Of a stretch of 64,000 bases of DNA, positions 44,285 through 56,060 are shown in pieces; position 1 is the stretch's first letter; every line of letters starts with the position of its first letter. This DNA comes from Pseudogymnoascus destructans. Taxonomy: Eukaryota > Ascomycota > Leotiomycetes > Thelebolales > Thelebolaceae. Where the stretch lies: positions 645,001-709,000 of the forward strand of contig NW_020167529.1 in assembly GCF_001641265.1 (NCBI RefSeq), in the 5' to 3' direction. The position numbers and the translations under genes were made by a program. The notes beneath the pieces were generated by a model. The model ran no database searches, was not told the DNA's origin, and was given only the letters and a program-made list of their open reading frames with translations.

Positions 44285-44795
44285 TACACCAGCCAGCCAC
44301 AATCATCTACACCAGCCAGCCACAATCATCACCAGCCATCTATCTACACCAGCCATCTACACCCACTACACCACCCACTAAATCATCACCACCCACTACA
44401 CCACCCACTACACCACCCACTAAATCATCACCACCCACTACACCACCCACTAAATCATCACCACCCACTACACCACCCACTACACCACCCATCCGCAAGG
44501 TACGATACTACAGCCATCTACAGCCATCTACAGCCATCTACAGCCATCTACAGCCATCTACACCAGCCAACACCACCCACCACCCATCTACACCACCATC
44601 CCCATATACCAGCCATCTACAGCCATCTACACCACCCACTACACCACTACACCCATCTACACCACCATCTACACCACTACACCCATCTACACCACCATCT
44701 ACACCACCATCCCCATACATACCCATCTACACCATCCATCTACACCACCCACTACACCACTACACCACCATCTACACCACCCATCCGCAAGATAC
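44285..44795. repeat. Compound minisatellite (CATCTACA / CCACCCACTACA units)
   Basis: About 500 bp of nested short repeats. One higher-order unit is CCACCCACTAAATCATCA following two CCACCCACTACA words, repeated three times; elsewhere the unit is CAGCCATCTA. The strand bias is strong: almost no G on the plus strand. Confidence 0.88.
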
Positions 44796-45380
44796 GATAC
44801 TCCTACTCTTATTTCACCCACCCCCCCACCAACCCACTCACTCCATACAAGCCGTCCACATATAATCACACAAACACGACCTCCAAGTCCCTCTCTCCTG
44901 TGTCCTCCAACTTTCCTCCCTTCCCCTTCCTTGTCGTGGCGAAACTACTGCCCGAAACCACTACATACCTCATCGCCCATTTTCCGCGGCCCACCGCATG
45001 CATCATGACAAAACATGCCTGTTTGATCGCCCAGACGCCAAAGGTCCCGCTTTTCCACGCGGATGCCACCTCCCCATCATGCCGGCCCAGGTTCCGAGCC
45101 TTCCCAGCGAGCGTTCCGGCCGGAGTGAGGTACGAGGAGATATGCAAAGTACCACCCTGCCCGCTCCGACTTGCATGGTCTTGTCTCGCTACGACCGGAT
45201 CATGTCTTGGAGAAGGCTCCATCCGCGTTTCTGTGGGGGGGGGAATTGTTTTGATATGACCTCATCATCACATTCTTCCTCTCCTCACGCGTATCTAAGG
45301 TTGGAGATAGGTAGTTCGGCCATCTCCCCTCCCCCACGACCACTCGATCAATCTTCTCCCCTCCCCCAACTACCCTCCAC

Positions 45381-47666
45381 CTACAACTTCGCCCTCCCCT
45401 CAATCGCCGCCCTCTGCTCCCTCCCCCCCTCCTCAAAATACTCCCTAATCCTCTTCCTCGCCACCTCCACCACCCCCGCATCCTCCGCCGTCGCCGGCAC
45501 CTTCACCGCCTTGTCAAACTCGCCATGCACCGCGTTCTCCAGCAACTCCCTCAGCACCCTCCTCAGCGTCTTTCCCGATCTCGTCTTCGGTATCATATTC
45601 TTCCCCTGGATCGCCCCCCCGAGGCTCGCGATGGCACCGATCTGGGAACGTACCAACCCTTGAATCTCGGCGAAGACGGCGGCGGAGGGAGTCGCGGACG
45701 TGGGGTGGGAGGGGGTGGAGAGCGTGATGAATGCGAAGGGGAGGTGGCCTTTGAGGGAGTCGGGGATGCCGACGACGCAGCATTCGGCGATGAGGGGGGA
45801 GGAGGAGATGGCTTGTTCGATTGTGCCTGTGCTGGTTAGCTTTCGTCCTTTCTCTCATACAGACTGTCCCCTCGCTTTCCCCAACGAGACGACAAGACAA
45901 CGACCAGACGGCGACGAGACGGCTTACCAGTACTAAACCGATGCGCAGCAACATTGATAATATCATCCGACCTCGACATAACATAAACATACCCCTCCCC
46001 ATCCATCATCCCCGAATCCCCCGTATCCACCCACCTCCCCCCAAACCTCTCCAAATACCCCTCATAGAACCTCTCCTCATCCCCCCACAACGTCCTAAAC
46101 GCCGTCGGCGCCAACGGCAACGCCATCACAATATTCCCCATCGTCCTCTCCTTCACCTCCACCCCCTCATCATCAACAACCCTAACATCAAACCCCGGCA
46201 TCGCTTTCCCCGCCCCCCCCGGCCTGACAGTCAGCGGTGCAACTCGCGTCGTCGCGTTGCGCCCGGTGCCCGAGTTGGGAAAGGTAGCAATGGCGGAGAT
46301 GGGAGACCCAGACTCGGAGGACCACCAGTTATCCACCACATCAGCCCCCTTGCCAGCATATTGCTTCAGCAGACCCTGATACATCGTCACGATACTCGGC
46401 TCGGACCTCTCACCCGCCAAAAACAGCGCATTGAGCGACCTCAACCCCCCCCTCTCCCCCACCTCGCGGAAGCGCGCGTTCTCGGGATCATCGCGCTTGA
46501 TCGCCCGCAGCGCCGTGGGGGCCGTGAAGAGGGTGTTGACTTTGTGCTCTTCGACGATCCGCCAGAATGCCCCGGCGTCAGGGGTGCCGACGGGTTTGCC
46601 TTCGTAGAGCACCGTCGCGGCGCCGGTTAGGAGCGGGGCGTAGAGGATATAGCTGTGCCCGACCACCCAGCCGAGGTCAGAGGCGCAGAACATCACGTCG
46701 CCTGGTCCGCGGATGCCGAAGGCGTAGCTGATGGATAGGTGCAGGCCTACCGCATGACCGCCCGCTTCGCGCAACACACCTTTGGGCAGCCCCGTCGTGC
46801 CAGAGGTGTAGATGATATACAACCCATCCGACGACTTAACCGGCACGCATCCCGCCTTCACCCCCCTAAACCTCGCACTCCTAACCGACCTCTGCCAATT
46901 CCTCTCCCCCGCCATCTTATCGAGTTTCCAACGCAGCTGATCGCGCTGCCAGATTATCGTCTTGCCCGGCTTGTGAGACGATAAAGCGATGGCCTGGCGC
47001 ACGAAGGGCGTGTAGCTCACGGCGGGCTTGGAGCCGTCGATGCCGCACGAGGCGGTGAGCAGGGCGACGGGCTTGGAGTCTTCGATGCGCTGCGCGAGGG
47101 CGGCGGGGGCGAAGCCGCCGAAGACGATGGCATGGATGGCGCCGAGGCGGGAGATGGCGAGGGTGCCGATGAGGGTTGCGGGGATCATGGGCACTGCGGT
47201 TGGTGTTAGTTTTGGTCTCTCTCTTCTCCCTCTGATTTGAAGATGGGGATTGAGAGGAATTGATAGGTAGGAAACTGGAGGCCGTACTGTATAACAACAC
47301 CACATCCCCCCTCTTAACCCCCTCCTCTCTCAACACCCCCGCAAACACCTCCACCTCATCCAGCAACTGCTTGTACGTATACGTCGTCCTCCCCCCCGTC
47401 ACCGGACTCTCCCATATAATCGCCACGCTATCCCCGTTCCCAGCCTCGACGTGGCGGTCAACGCAGTTGTAGCAGGTGGAGATCTCGCCGCCGGCGAACC
47501 ACTCCCAGTGGTCGTGTGATTTGCCGGATTTGAGAGTCTTTTGCGTGAGGGTGAGTGCTCGAGATGGCTTTTTGTGCCAGCTAAGCTGGGAGGCTTGCTC
47601 GCTCCAGAAGGATTCGGGGTCGGTGAGGGAGCGACGCTGGATGGCGTCCTGGGCGTGGGGAGGCAT
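45381..47666 (-). CDS. Acyl-CoA synthetase, propionyl-/acetyl-CoA synthetase-like
   Basis: Exons 47666-47288, 47193-45928 and 45826-45381 give 696 aa; introns of 94 and 101 nt. An N-terminal ACS extension (PESFWSEQASQLSWHK) is followed by the AMP-binding core: YTSGTTGLPKGV near 253, WWSSESGSPI, GRWVDTGDSG, then SDDIINVAAHRFSTG, which is completed by splicing. The C-terminal Lys motif KTRSGKTLRR sits near 627. The order and length match the acetyl/propionyl-CoA synthetase family (ACSS3/PrpE group). Predicted reaction: carboxylate + ATP + CoA to acyl-CoA + AMP + PPi. The chain length of the substrate cannot be read from sequence; the extended N-terminal half favours propionate or acetate over long chains. 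Confidence 0.9.
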
Positions 47667-49649
47667 TGTGGGTGATGGGATGGTAGTCTGCTGATGTGTT
47701 AGTGAGTGCTTAAAAGTCTTCTCTCCTCTGTGTGGAATGCTAGAACTGAAGCTGCTGGGCCTCTCTCTCCCTCTCTTTTATGTAAGAAAGCCCAATTGGC
47801 AACACAGAGACCATACGTGCAACCAGCACCGACGGATAACCTCACAAACCTACCTTCGAAGCTCTTGCTATACTCTCGCACACGCTTGAATGCCAAATAG
47901 TCCGTATAATGTCATAAACCCCGTAGACGCGAAATCAATGATTGATCACAGCAGCAAAACGAGAGTTCGAACACTTTCCCTGCCTTGAAGCTCGGGATGC
48001 ACAATGTGCCATCTTTGTAGTACAAGGTACGTCGTGAGACCTGGCTGGGTTACCGCGTAAAAGTGCACGTGATCCGAGGTTGTTCCTTTTACCCGACGAC
48101 CAACCGAAGACTTGTGATACCTGTATGATGTGGGAAAAACATGTATTTTGTTTGGGAATTGGATTGGGGGGTTTATATGTAGGGATTAAGCTTTGGATGG
48201 GTTGAGCGGCGCTAGGATGTGTTAATGATGTAGTGGCATAGGTTTTGATTTTTAACTTTGTTGATTGACAGTGATGGTATTCTCATTTTCGGTGCATGGC
48301 TATACTTTTGGTGCTGACGGGGGTGTTAGCAGGTGTAGCCATGGCAGTATGACAGGTGCTTATGTCCAACATCCGCCCTCGCCGTGGGATATCTTCTACG
48401 GCATTATGAGTTTTTGACGTAGAAATATGCATGTTTCCCTTCCCCATAGATGCTGGAAATATCGGGAGATAAGCTAAGCCTCTTGGAGAGGCCCGTTCAT
48501 CTATCTACCTCGCGGCGGCGGGCAAGCTATCAATACTGCCAGAGGATGGAATGGGAGGACTTGGCTATAGTCGAGTTCAATCTGGCTCTCTAGACCCCGT
48601 CTACTCTGTCCGGAATCAAACATGGGCAAGGGACGTCCGGGCACAACAACATCACGAGTCACGTCACATCACATAGTCCTCATAAAACAAGACGTTCAAC
48701 ACAAAAAGGCTTTTGATTGTCCCCTCATCACATCATTCCACAAAACGCGAACGATGGGCTACTCTATCAACCAAGCGCAAGACGCATCAACCAACAACAT
48801 AAAAAAAAGTCCCCCATTTAAAAGTTAAAATTTCAAAAAGCAAAAAACATAAAAAGCAAGATAGGTTCATCATGTCATCATAAAAAAAAACTTCTCTCAT
48901 AGCCCAGAAGGCTAGAGTAGTATGGGGAGACTTTGGGGGGGGGGAGGGGGATTCATTTCGAAACTCCGTCCACGACGCCTGGTTTCATCAAAGACGCGGG
49001 ACAGCCGTCCCATCCCATTCCCATTTCCCATTCCCAATTTCCCGAGCCAGCAAACATCGCATTGTATATCTGTAAAAAAAAACCAGATCATGAAAATAAG
49101 ATATTTCCCCCCCCCGGCTTCCCCCCGTTTTCTTCGTTGGGGGGAGGGGATAGGGCGTGCGTCCATTTCATTTCATGTTTCCCATCTCAAAAATTTCAAT
49201 AGTCGTTAAAAAGGGTCGGTGGGGTGTGGTGTGTTTCGTTCCTTAACTTGGGGCAAAAACGTAAAAAATAGGGTTCGGTATCGGTGTGTTTCGTGTGCGT
49301 GTGTGGGTGTGGTGCGTATGCACCCCCCCTTTTCGTGAGCAGGGACAGAACACACAAAGGGGAGGTAAAAAGGTCGAAGGCACACTTTCGTTAAAGACGT
49401 CCCAAGGAAAAAGATTGTTCGAATGAGTGTAGTGTTTGTGTCATTGATGGACGAGAAAAGCGGTCTTTTTGGCCAACTGTTTCTTTGCCATCAGGACGTT
49501 GAAGAGGTTTTTTTAGGTGTATTTTTTTGGTGGTGGAGAGAGGGGTGCTGAGATGCCGTTGCTATGCCAAAGAGTTAAAAAAAAGGGTACAAAATCGCCA
49601 ACATCTATAGTACGGAAGTACTGCTGCGTCAAGTCATTCATTGATTGCA
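47667..49649. other. Intergenic region between ACS-like gene and stuA 3' end
   Basis: 2 kb without a supported gene. It holds the promoter of the ACS-like gene on the left, with a CACGTGA word near 48066, and probably a long stuA 3' UTR on the right, rich in poly-A and poly-C/G runs (48937-48955, 49107-49117). An 18-bp word at 49390-49407 nearly repeats the ccg-6 promoter unit. Confidence 0.5.
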
Positions 49650-51992
49650 TCATCGTCGACGCTGGGAGATCGTCGCGCGAGCGCGGTTGAGGGGCGCGTC
49701 GTAGTTGAGATTATGCGCCGAGTCTTCGCGGATGGTTCTCCTCCTCTTCAAGCCATCGGTCTCTCCTCCCGCATCGCGGCTCGAGGGCCGTTGGTCGTCA
49801 TCGTCGTCGCGGCCCCTCTTATTGCTCGGCGTGGCGCCGTTGGTAAGGGGCTGGCCTACAAATCCGTTTGTTAATGGATTACCCAAGTCTGACTGGTTGC
49901 CGTACATTTCATTAGTTGAGCTTCCATTGGCGGTGCCTCGTTCGCTGCTCATTACATTATACAGATTACTCGACGGCGGCTGGGCTCGTGGAGGAGTGCT
50001 ATATCCGCCCTGGTGTTGGGAATAGTAGGCCTGAGAGGTCGTGGCGGTGCGCGGTGTTACATGGCCAGATCCGCTGTTGTGGTTCGGCGAGCCTGTCAAC
50101 TCTGGGGAGATATGGGCGTGCTCGCCTGTGATGGAACCGACTGGAGGACCAGGCGCGTAATTGTACGAGCCCCGGTTCGCATCGTAGGCGGCGGCGTTAT
50201 CATGGGCGTAGTCCCCATCGTGTTCCGCCTCTTCTTCTGGCTGAGAGTGGCTCACTTGATCATTGCCTTGGCTGTGGTGGATGAGACCATTGGGGAGCTT
50301 CGTATCGTGGTGCTCGCCATCCGACACGGACCCTGGCGCACGCCCTGAAGGCGGACCCATCTCATTCTTGATGTACGCACCAGTCTGATTGTACCGGCCC
50401 ATGTTCGTCTGAGCGCCATTCGGTTGAGGATACGCACCCTGTTGCAGAGGCGGCGCAGAGTACATTTGCTGTCTGGACGTGTCGTATGATTGCGATGTTT
50501 GCTGGTACTGTTGCATGTTTTGAATGGAGGTTCCCGGGGGCGTCGTAGCAGGAGTTGTGGGCATCGAACGGGCGTTACTCAACCCAGTATCAATCGCGAG
50601 CGGGTTGGACCCTTGAACGCCATTTAGATTCTGTCCACCCCACTGGAATGAGCCATCAGAAGTCCCCAGGTTTCCCATCACGCTCGAGGCGCTGGTCGGG
50701 GGAGTTGGAAACGTATGCGAGCGCTGGATATCTGAGCGGCCACCAATCCCCGAGTGCCCCGAGACGGAGTGTTGCGGGCCTGGCAGAGAGCCACCTCCAG
50801 AGTTATGCATCGAGTGGTGATGATGTGACTGCATGGAAGGCAGGCCGGGAGCTTGCGGGTTTCGCATCTGGTTTTGCTCCTGCTTTCGGCGATCGGCCGC
50901 AGCCATGACACTGTGTGACCTCGACTGGTTTGTCGGGTGGTAGAGGAGCGCGCCGATGTTGTGGACAAAGAGGGGGTACAGCAGCTCTGTGATCTTCTCC
51001 TTGTTGGCGAAATCCAGAGCGCGTTCAAACGGTATCCAGACGCCCTTGAGGTGCATCGGCCCAATCTTGACCACGTGTCTCATCTTCTCACTTTTTAATA
51101 TACCATCTCGGCGTCCTCGAGTCATGCCCGCGACGTTCAAAAGCTTGGTTCCGTTAATCATGTGGTTATCTTCTCTCCTCGCAACACAGATGCCCTTGGC
51201 CTCTACCTGGAAGCAGAGACTTCCTTCATCCTCCCAAAGCGTCGCCGTCACCCTGGGTTTCATGCCAGGAGGAGCGATTTGGCCGGTCGAATCGAACGGC
51301 TGCTGCTGCTGTTGAGGATATCCTTGCCCGTGCATGACTGGCTGCGCTGCAGTTAATGACGGCAGCGACAGGACATTCGGTTGTGACCCTAAGGAGCCTG
51401 AGACCTGCCCCGATTGCTGAGGTGATGTGAGGCCATTAGAATATCCATACTGTCCATAAGACCCCGGCGCGGCGGAGTACTGCCCCGGCACGGGCTGAAG
51501 CGACGGCGGTTGCTGGTGGTGTGGGTAATGACCCAGGCCACCAGATGTCACGGTCTGCGGTGCTGGGGCCTGTCCGGCCGACATATGTGTGGAGTAATAC
51601 ATATCAGGAGGCGCCTGGTTCATATTGTTGTATGACTCTGGGCTGTACTGATATCCAGTAGCAGAATTGCTCGCCGGTGTCTGATGCGACAGTGTTTGGA
51701 GGCCTCCACTAGCTTGCAGAGTGGGAGATTGAGATTTCGCGCCGTTTAAGTCAGCGGAGTACGACGTGTCTGCGGTGCTATTGGTGTATGCTGACGACGT
51801 GGAGCCAAACCGAGGGGATGAGGCACTGGACGAATAGGCCACTTGCGGCTGTGGCAATGGCAACGACGGCAACCTCTCATTCGCATGCGACGACCGCTGG
51901 AAAGACTGCAGGCTGTAGGGCGGAATGTTGCTCGGTCCCCAGGTTGAGGCGTGGGAGAGAGACGGAAAATCCAGCTTTTCGGTAGGCTGGTC
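49650..51992 (-). CDS. stuA: StuA-type APSES transcription factor (5' exon not found)
   Basis: The exon from 51992 to the stop at 49650 encodes 780 residues. It begins at an acceptor (CTATATCAG before 51992) with DQPTEKLDFPSL; there is no ATG in this frame before the DNA-binding domain, so one or more upstream exons carry the start. The APSES domain (PRVTATLWEDEGSLCFQVEA to ALLYHPTN) lies about 245-358 residues into this exon. Gln/Ser/Tyr-rich flanks and a C-terminal basic stretch (KRGRDDDDD, LKRRRT) are typical. StuA directs conidiophore patterning and developmental gene expression, binding (A/T)CGCG(T/A)N(A/C). Long spliced leaders are known for this gene in Aspergillus, matching the gene-free kilobases upstream. 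Confidence 0.92.
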   Translation of the reverse strand, partial: DQPTEKLDFPSLSHASTWGPSNIPPYSLQSFQRSSHANERLPSLPLPQPQVAYSSSASSPRFGSTSSAYTNSTADTSYSADLNGAKSQSPTLQASGGLQTLSHQTPASNSATGYQYSPESYNNMNQAPPDMYYSTHMSAGQAPAPQTVTSGGLGHYPHHQQPPSLQPVPGQYSAAPGSYGQYGYSNGLTSPQQSGQVSGSLGSQPNVLSLPSLTAAQPVMHGQGYPQQQQQPFDSTGQIAPPGMKPRVTATLWEDEGSLCFQVEAKGICVARREDNHMINGTKLLNVAGMTRGRRDGILKSEKMRHVVKIGPMHLKGVWIPFERALDFANKEKITELLYPLFVHNIGALLYHPTNQSRSHSVMAAADRRKQEQNQMRNPQAPGLPSMQSHHHHSMHNSGGGSLPGPQHSVSGHSGIGGRSDIQRSHTFPTPPTSASSVMGNLGTSDGSFQWGGQNLNGVQGSNPLAIDTGLSNARSMPTTPATTPPGTSIQNMQQYQQTSQSYDTSRQQMYSAPPLQQGAYPQPNGAQTNMGRYNQTGAYIKNEMGPPSGRAPGSVSDGEHHDTKLPNGLIHHSQGNDQVSHSQPEEEAEHDGDYAHDNAAAYDANRGSYNYAPGPPVGSITGEHAHISPELTGSPNHNSGSGHVTPRTATTSQAYYSQHQGGYSTPPRAQPPSSNLYNVMSSERGTANGSSTNEMYGNQSDLGNPLTNGFVGQPLTNGATPSNKRGRDDDDDQRPSSRDAGGETDGLKRRRTIREDSAHNLNYDAPLNRARATISQRRR

Positions 51993-53198
51993 CTGATATA
52001 GCTAAGAGACGCGCGATCCGTTGGCGATTGGAAACGCAGCTGCCAAGTGCGTGTAGGCGGGAAGGGTTATGTTTACGTGACAAACTTGGCGCCGTTTGCA
52101 GGAAGCGGACGAGCACAGCTAGAGCCAACTTGGGGAAGAAGGCTGGAGAGAAGAACTATGAGGTAAAGTTTTGTGGGAACGTGTGGGGGAGTTGTGATGA
52201 TGCTTCTATGCTCGCTGCAAGGTAAAAGAAGATGGATATCGCAAGTTGGTATTCGTTAATGCGGGGGAATATTCAAAGAGCAGAACGTGTATATCGTAGA
52301 GTTCGTTAAGAGTCGTTGGGGGGGGGGGGGCTGCTGTACTCTTGCCAATTGAGGCAGTCTGGGACGTGATATTTTGGCGGCGAGGGTCCTGGGGCGCGTA
52401 GGCGTTTATGTGGCCGAGGAAGAGCTCGTAAGGTCGTTAAGGTCGTTTGAGCGTGAACGTAGCAAGTGAACCAAGCAGCAGTAGCAGCGGCGTAGTAGGA
52501 GTAGTACCACCTGGAGACTCGTAGAGCTCCTCGAAGAATATTTGTTGTGTGAAGATGACGATGTCCTCCACCACTCTCTAACATAAGAAAAAAAGAGTCA
52601 GCGGCCGTCGAATGCACGCGCAATGTATGTCTTGATGGTGAGACTGGGAGGACAAAGACGCGCGAGGAGAATTGGCGACAGCAGCCGAGATGAGATTTGC
52701 CCAAGACGTACCTGATCGGGGCCAACACCTCTCCAGATAGATACAGCGATGGGGGAATAGAATTCGGTTTTGGCGACGGAGGGGAGACGACGCGAGGGGA
52801 GGGGGAGAGGGGGAAGAGGGTAGAGGGAGGGAGGAGGAGGTTAAGAAAGAGTTTTGAAGAAGAGGTTGAAGATGCAAATGCAAGTGGATGTTGGGATGTA
52901 GTAACGGGGTATGGAGGTTTACGTTGGTAAGTATACAGGTCATAGCAAGAGCATTAGCGACAGCAGAGTTCGGGAATTGTGAGTGGTTGGGCGGGGAGTG
53001 GAGAGGGAGTAGAGCTGTGCTCGCTACGGCAAGAGTGCTGTACAGCACGCGGAACGGAGGTGCAAGGACGTGGGCAGGGTTTTGGGAGGATTAGAGGAGT
53101 GGGGGAGGGGGGGGGGGTAGGGATTTGGGGGGGGAAGGGGGGGGTGAGTGGGAGGAGGAGGATGAGGAAGAGGAAGAGAGGAGGAGGTTGGTAGTAGA

Positions 53199-53340
53199 GG
53201 TTGGTAGTAGAGTAGGGTAGGGTAGAGTAGAGTAGAGTGGTTTTAGTAGAGTAGAGTAGAGTAGAGTAGAGTGGTTTTAGTAGAGTTAGTAGAGTAGTAG
53301 AGTAGTAGGGTAGTAGGGTAGTAGGGTAGTAGGTAATTAG
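53199..53340. repeat. AGAGT / GTAGT repeat array
   Basis: About 140 bp of 5-bp AGAGT units interrupted twice by GGTTTTAGT, then 8-bp AGTAGGGT units. Almost no C on the plus strand. Confidence 0.85.
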
Positions 53341-54087
53341 AGAGAGTACAGTAACTTACAAAAGTAGAATACTATGTATACTCTACCACACAAGCCACCA
53401 CCACCACCACTGGAAGGGGCAGGGGAAGGGGCAGGGGAAGGGATATGATGGGGGGGTGGGATTAAGAGTAAGAATCTGAGTCCTTTTTTACAGTTCACAG
53501 TTGGTGTTGTATGGTGTCAATTGGTTAGGTGGTGGGGGAAGCGAAGGGTTTCGTTTTACCTTTGATGATGACTAAGCGAGTTGGTTGGTGGTGTTGTGTT
53601 GTTAGCTTATAGGAGAGTGTTTGGTGAGTATTTGGTGGGAGTGGTGGTGGGCGGAAGAGGACTGGATGGGGTGAAGCTGGGGAGGGGGGCGGGGCGTGAA
53701 AATAGCAGATGGTTCCAGGCGAAGTACCCTTCCGAGTACTTTTGACTTTTGACGAGTGCCCTGCTCTGTCTTTAGCGCCGGTATGGTTGAGAATAGCGGG
53801 TCTGACCGTGCGTGATTGGCGGTTGGGGCAGAGGGAATGAGGGTAGTATGGGGTAGGACACTAATCGTACTGGCGCCGGGGTATCTTTTAGTTTTAGCGC
53901 GGTACTTTTGGCCAGTCGAGCAGGTACAGCTGGTACAGTACCTTTGGCGCGTTCGCGGTCGGCTGTGTGTTGTGTGTGGCGTGGCAATAAGAACCGACAA
54001 GGGGTCGATCGTCCAATGAAGGGGGCCATTTCCAATTGGAGGGGCTGGGGAGCGGCGGGTAGAGAGGGCGGGTAGAGAGGGGAGGGA

Positions 54088-54122
54088 GGAGGGAGAGGGA
54101 GAGGGAGAGGGAGAGGGAGAAA
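54088..54122. repeat. GAGAGG microsatellite
   Basis: Five 6-bp GAGAGG units at 54088-54122 on a purine-only strand. Confidence 0.8.
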
Positions 54123-54565
54123 TGATGGGGGGAGGTGATGGGGAGAGGAGGAGGGCCAACATGAGAAGCGAAGGCTGAGAGGCTGAGAGGCTGGGATGCT
54201 GGGATGCTGGGAGGCTGGGAGGCCGAGTAAGGGAGAGTAGGGCAGAGAAGGGTAGAGTAGATAGGTAGATAGAGTATAGTAACTATGGTGAGAGAACCAT
54301 GTCTGGCAGTTTGGTTTTGAGTGTATCTTTCTTTCCTCCTCCCCGACTCCATAGTGTTTTGTTCCTACCGAACTTCCAGCCAGACACATACAGACTAAGG
54401 ATGGCCCCGAGAGGAGCGGGCAGCACAGACGTGGTTGCCTGTCATTGGTCGATTAGAAGTACACACCACACACAAGGTCGGGTACGTACTCTTATCTGGT
54501 CGTCTACTACTAGAGTACTCCGTACCCTCCCCTCCCCATCTTCTCCCCTAACCCCGTTTCCCCTC

Positions 54566-54632
54566 CCCCATTTCCCCATTTCCCCATTTCCCCATTTCCC
54601 CATTTCCCCATTTCCCCATTTCCCCCGTCGTC
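54566..54632. repeat. 9-bp tandem array, unit CATTTCCCC
   Basis: About seven perfect copies. The plus strand is G-free in the array. Confidence 0.88.
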
Positions 54633-54699
54633 CATCCCCGTCCACCCATCACCCAAGTTCCCCTGTCCCTCCATCCACCCGTCCCACGTACAGTAACAG

Positions 54700-54935
54700 T
54701 AGTCGAGTACCAAGTACCAAGTACACACATACAGTACAGTACACACATCCAGTACAACAGTACAGTACACACATACAGTACAGTACACACATACAGTACA
54801 GTACACACATACAGTATAACAGTACAGTACACACATATAGTATAACAGTACAGTACACATACAGTACAACAGTACAGTACAAAGTACAGTACAGTACACA
54901 CATACAGTACACACATACAGTACGAGTACAACACT
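54700..54935. repeat. ACAGTACACACAT tandem array
   Basis: Roughly 235 bp of ACAGTAC words spaced by ACACAT or AACAGTAC. GTAC palindromes recur every few bases. Confidence 0.88.
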
Positions 54936-55087
54936 ACACACAACGCACACCGTACCATCAAATCGTGCGCGTCCCCTAGAAAGCTTGGATGGCTCTACGG
55001 GCAGACTACGGACGGCTGCACTGCACTGCACTGCGCTGCGCGGCGCGGCATCTGCACCTGCACTCCGGGAACTAGCTACTACTAGAA

Positions 55088-55232
55088 GATGCACAACGCA
55101 CAACGCACAGCACAACGCACAACGCACAGCACAACGCACAACGCACAGCACAACGCACAACGCACAGCACAACGCACAACGCACAGCACAACGCACAACG
55201 CACAGCACAACGCACAACGCACAACGCACCAC
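55088..55232. repeat. 19-bp tandem array, unit CACAGCACAACGCACAACG
   Basis: About seven copies, the inner ones perfect. Open in several frames, which creates spurious reading frames on both strands. Confidence 0.9.
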
Positions 55233-55274
55233 GCACCACGCATACATGGTACTTACGCAGTACTACGGTTGAAA

Positions 55275-55385
55275 GGCGGAGGAGGAGAGGCGGGGAGGCG
55301 GACAGGAGAGAGGCGGAGAGGAGAGAGGCGGAGAGGAGAGAGGAGAGAGGAAGAGAGGAGAGAGGAAGAGAGGAGAGAGGAACAG
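55275..55385. repeat. GAGAGGCGGAGAG purine array
   Basis: Nested 15-bp (GGCGGAGAGGAGAGA) and 14-bp (GGAAGAGAGGAGAGA-like) units. Nearly pure purine on the plus strand. Confidence 0.8.
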
Positions 55386-55432
55386 TCGTAGGTTTGTATG
55401 TATGCAACCTGTAGTACATGTATACTCTACTC

Positions 55433-55436
55433 TATC

Positions 55437-55476
<40 letters not shown>

Positions 55477-55540
55477 ATTCTCTCATGTTGTTATTCTGTC
55501 ATGTTGTTATTCTGTCACTCTGTCACTCTGTCATGTGCTC
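55433..55540. repeat. 8-bp tandem array, unit TCATTCTG
   Basis: Six copies of TCATTCTG followed by related TCATGTTGTTATTCTG and TCACTCTG units. Confidence 0.88.
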
Positions 55541-55687
55541 GGCTCATACGTGTCGCAATTCAACTCTGCCTTGCTCCTTGCTCCTCCTAGCCTCATTACT
55601 TCGGTCCTCCCTTATCCGGCCCATCAGACACTCAACTCACCTTTCGCCCATACCCAATCCCTTGACCCCGTACTCGACTACGCCCCA

Positions 55688-55853
55688 GATGGTGATGGTG
55701 ATGTGATGGTGATGGTGATGTGATGATGGTGATCTTGATGGTGATGGTGATGGTGATGGTGATCTTGATGGTGATCTTGATGGTGATCTTGATGGTGATC
55801 TTGATGGTGATCTTGATGGTGATCTTGATGGTATGGTGATGGTGATCTTGATC
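55688..55853. repeat. GGTGAT / GGTGATCTTGAT array
   Basis: 6-bp GGTGAT units pass into about seven copies of the 12-bp GGTGATCTTGAT. Confidence 0.88.
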
Positions 55854-56021
55854 GTCTCCCACTTGCTCTTTACAGCAAATGCACTCCGAGACCAGTCGTC
55901 TCGTCTGAACTGTCTCGACTCTTCTGTACATATTAGTGCACATCACCCCTCTAGACGTCTGTACTATGCTTATCCATCTGTACATATAAAATATGCTGTG
56001 TCCCATGTATACTCCACACAA

Positions 56022-56060
56022 AATCACAAAATCACAAAATCACAAAATCACAAAATCGCT
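56022..56060. repeat. 8-bp tandem array, unit AAAATCAC
   Basis: Five perfect copies. Confidence 0.85.

Larger units (their letters stand above)
43419..45380. other. Intergenic region with wall-protein promoter and minisatellite
   Basis: 2 kb. Nearest the wall-protein gene lie a run of 13 or more G at about 43672-43682 and three promoter repeats (43810-43930). Farther on is a large CATCTACA-type minisatellite. A 356-codon open frame at 44189-45259 is a product of the repeats and is not annotated as a gene. Confidence 0.55.

Noticed and set aside
44189..45259. 356-codon open frame rich in HHPLNHHH-type repeats
   Set aside because: Produced by the CATCTACA/CCACCCACTACA minisatellite. No start context, domain or intron logic, and other frames are equally open.
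54299..55247. Open frames on both strands (VQYTHIQY, CVVRCAVRC-type repeats)
   Set aside because: Reading frames of short tandem repeats without stops; not protein-like.
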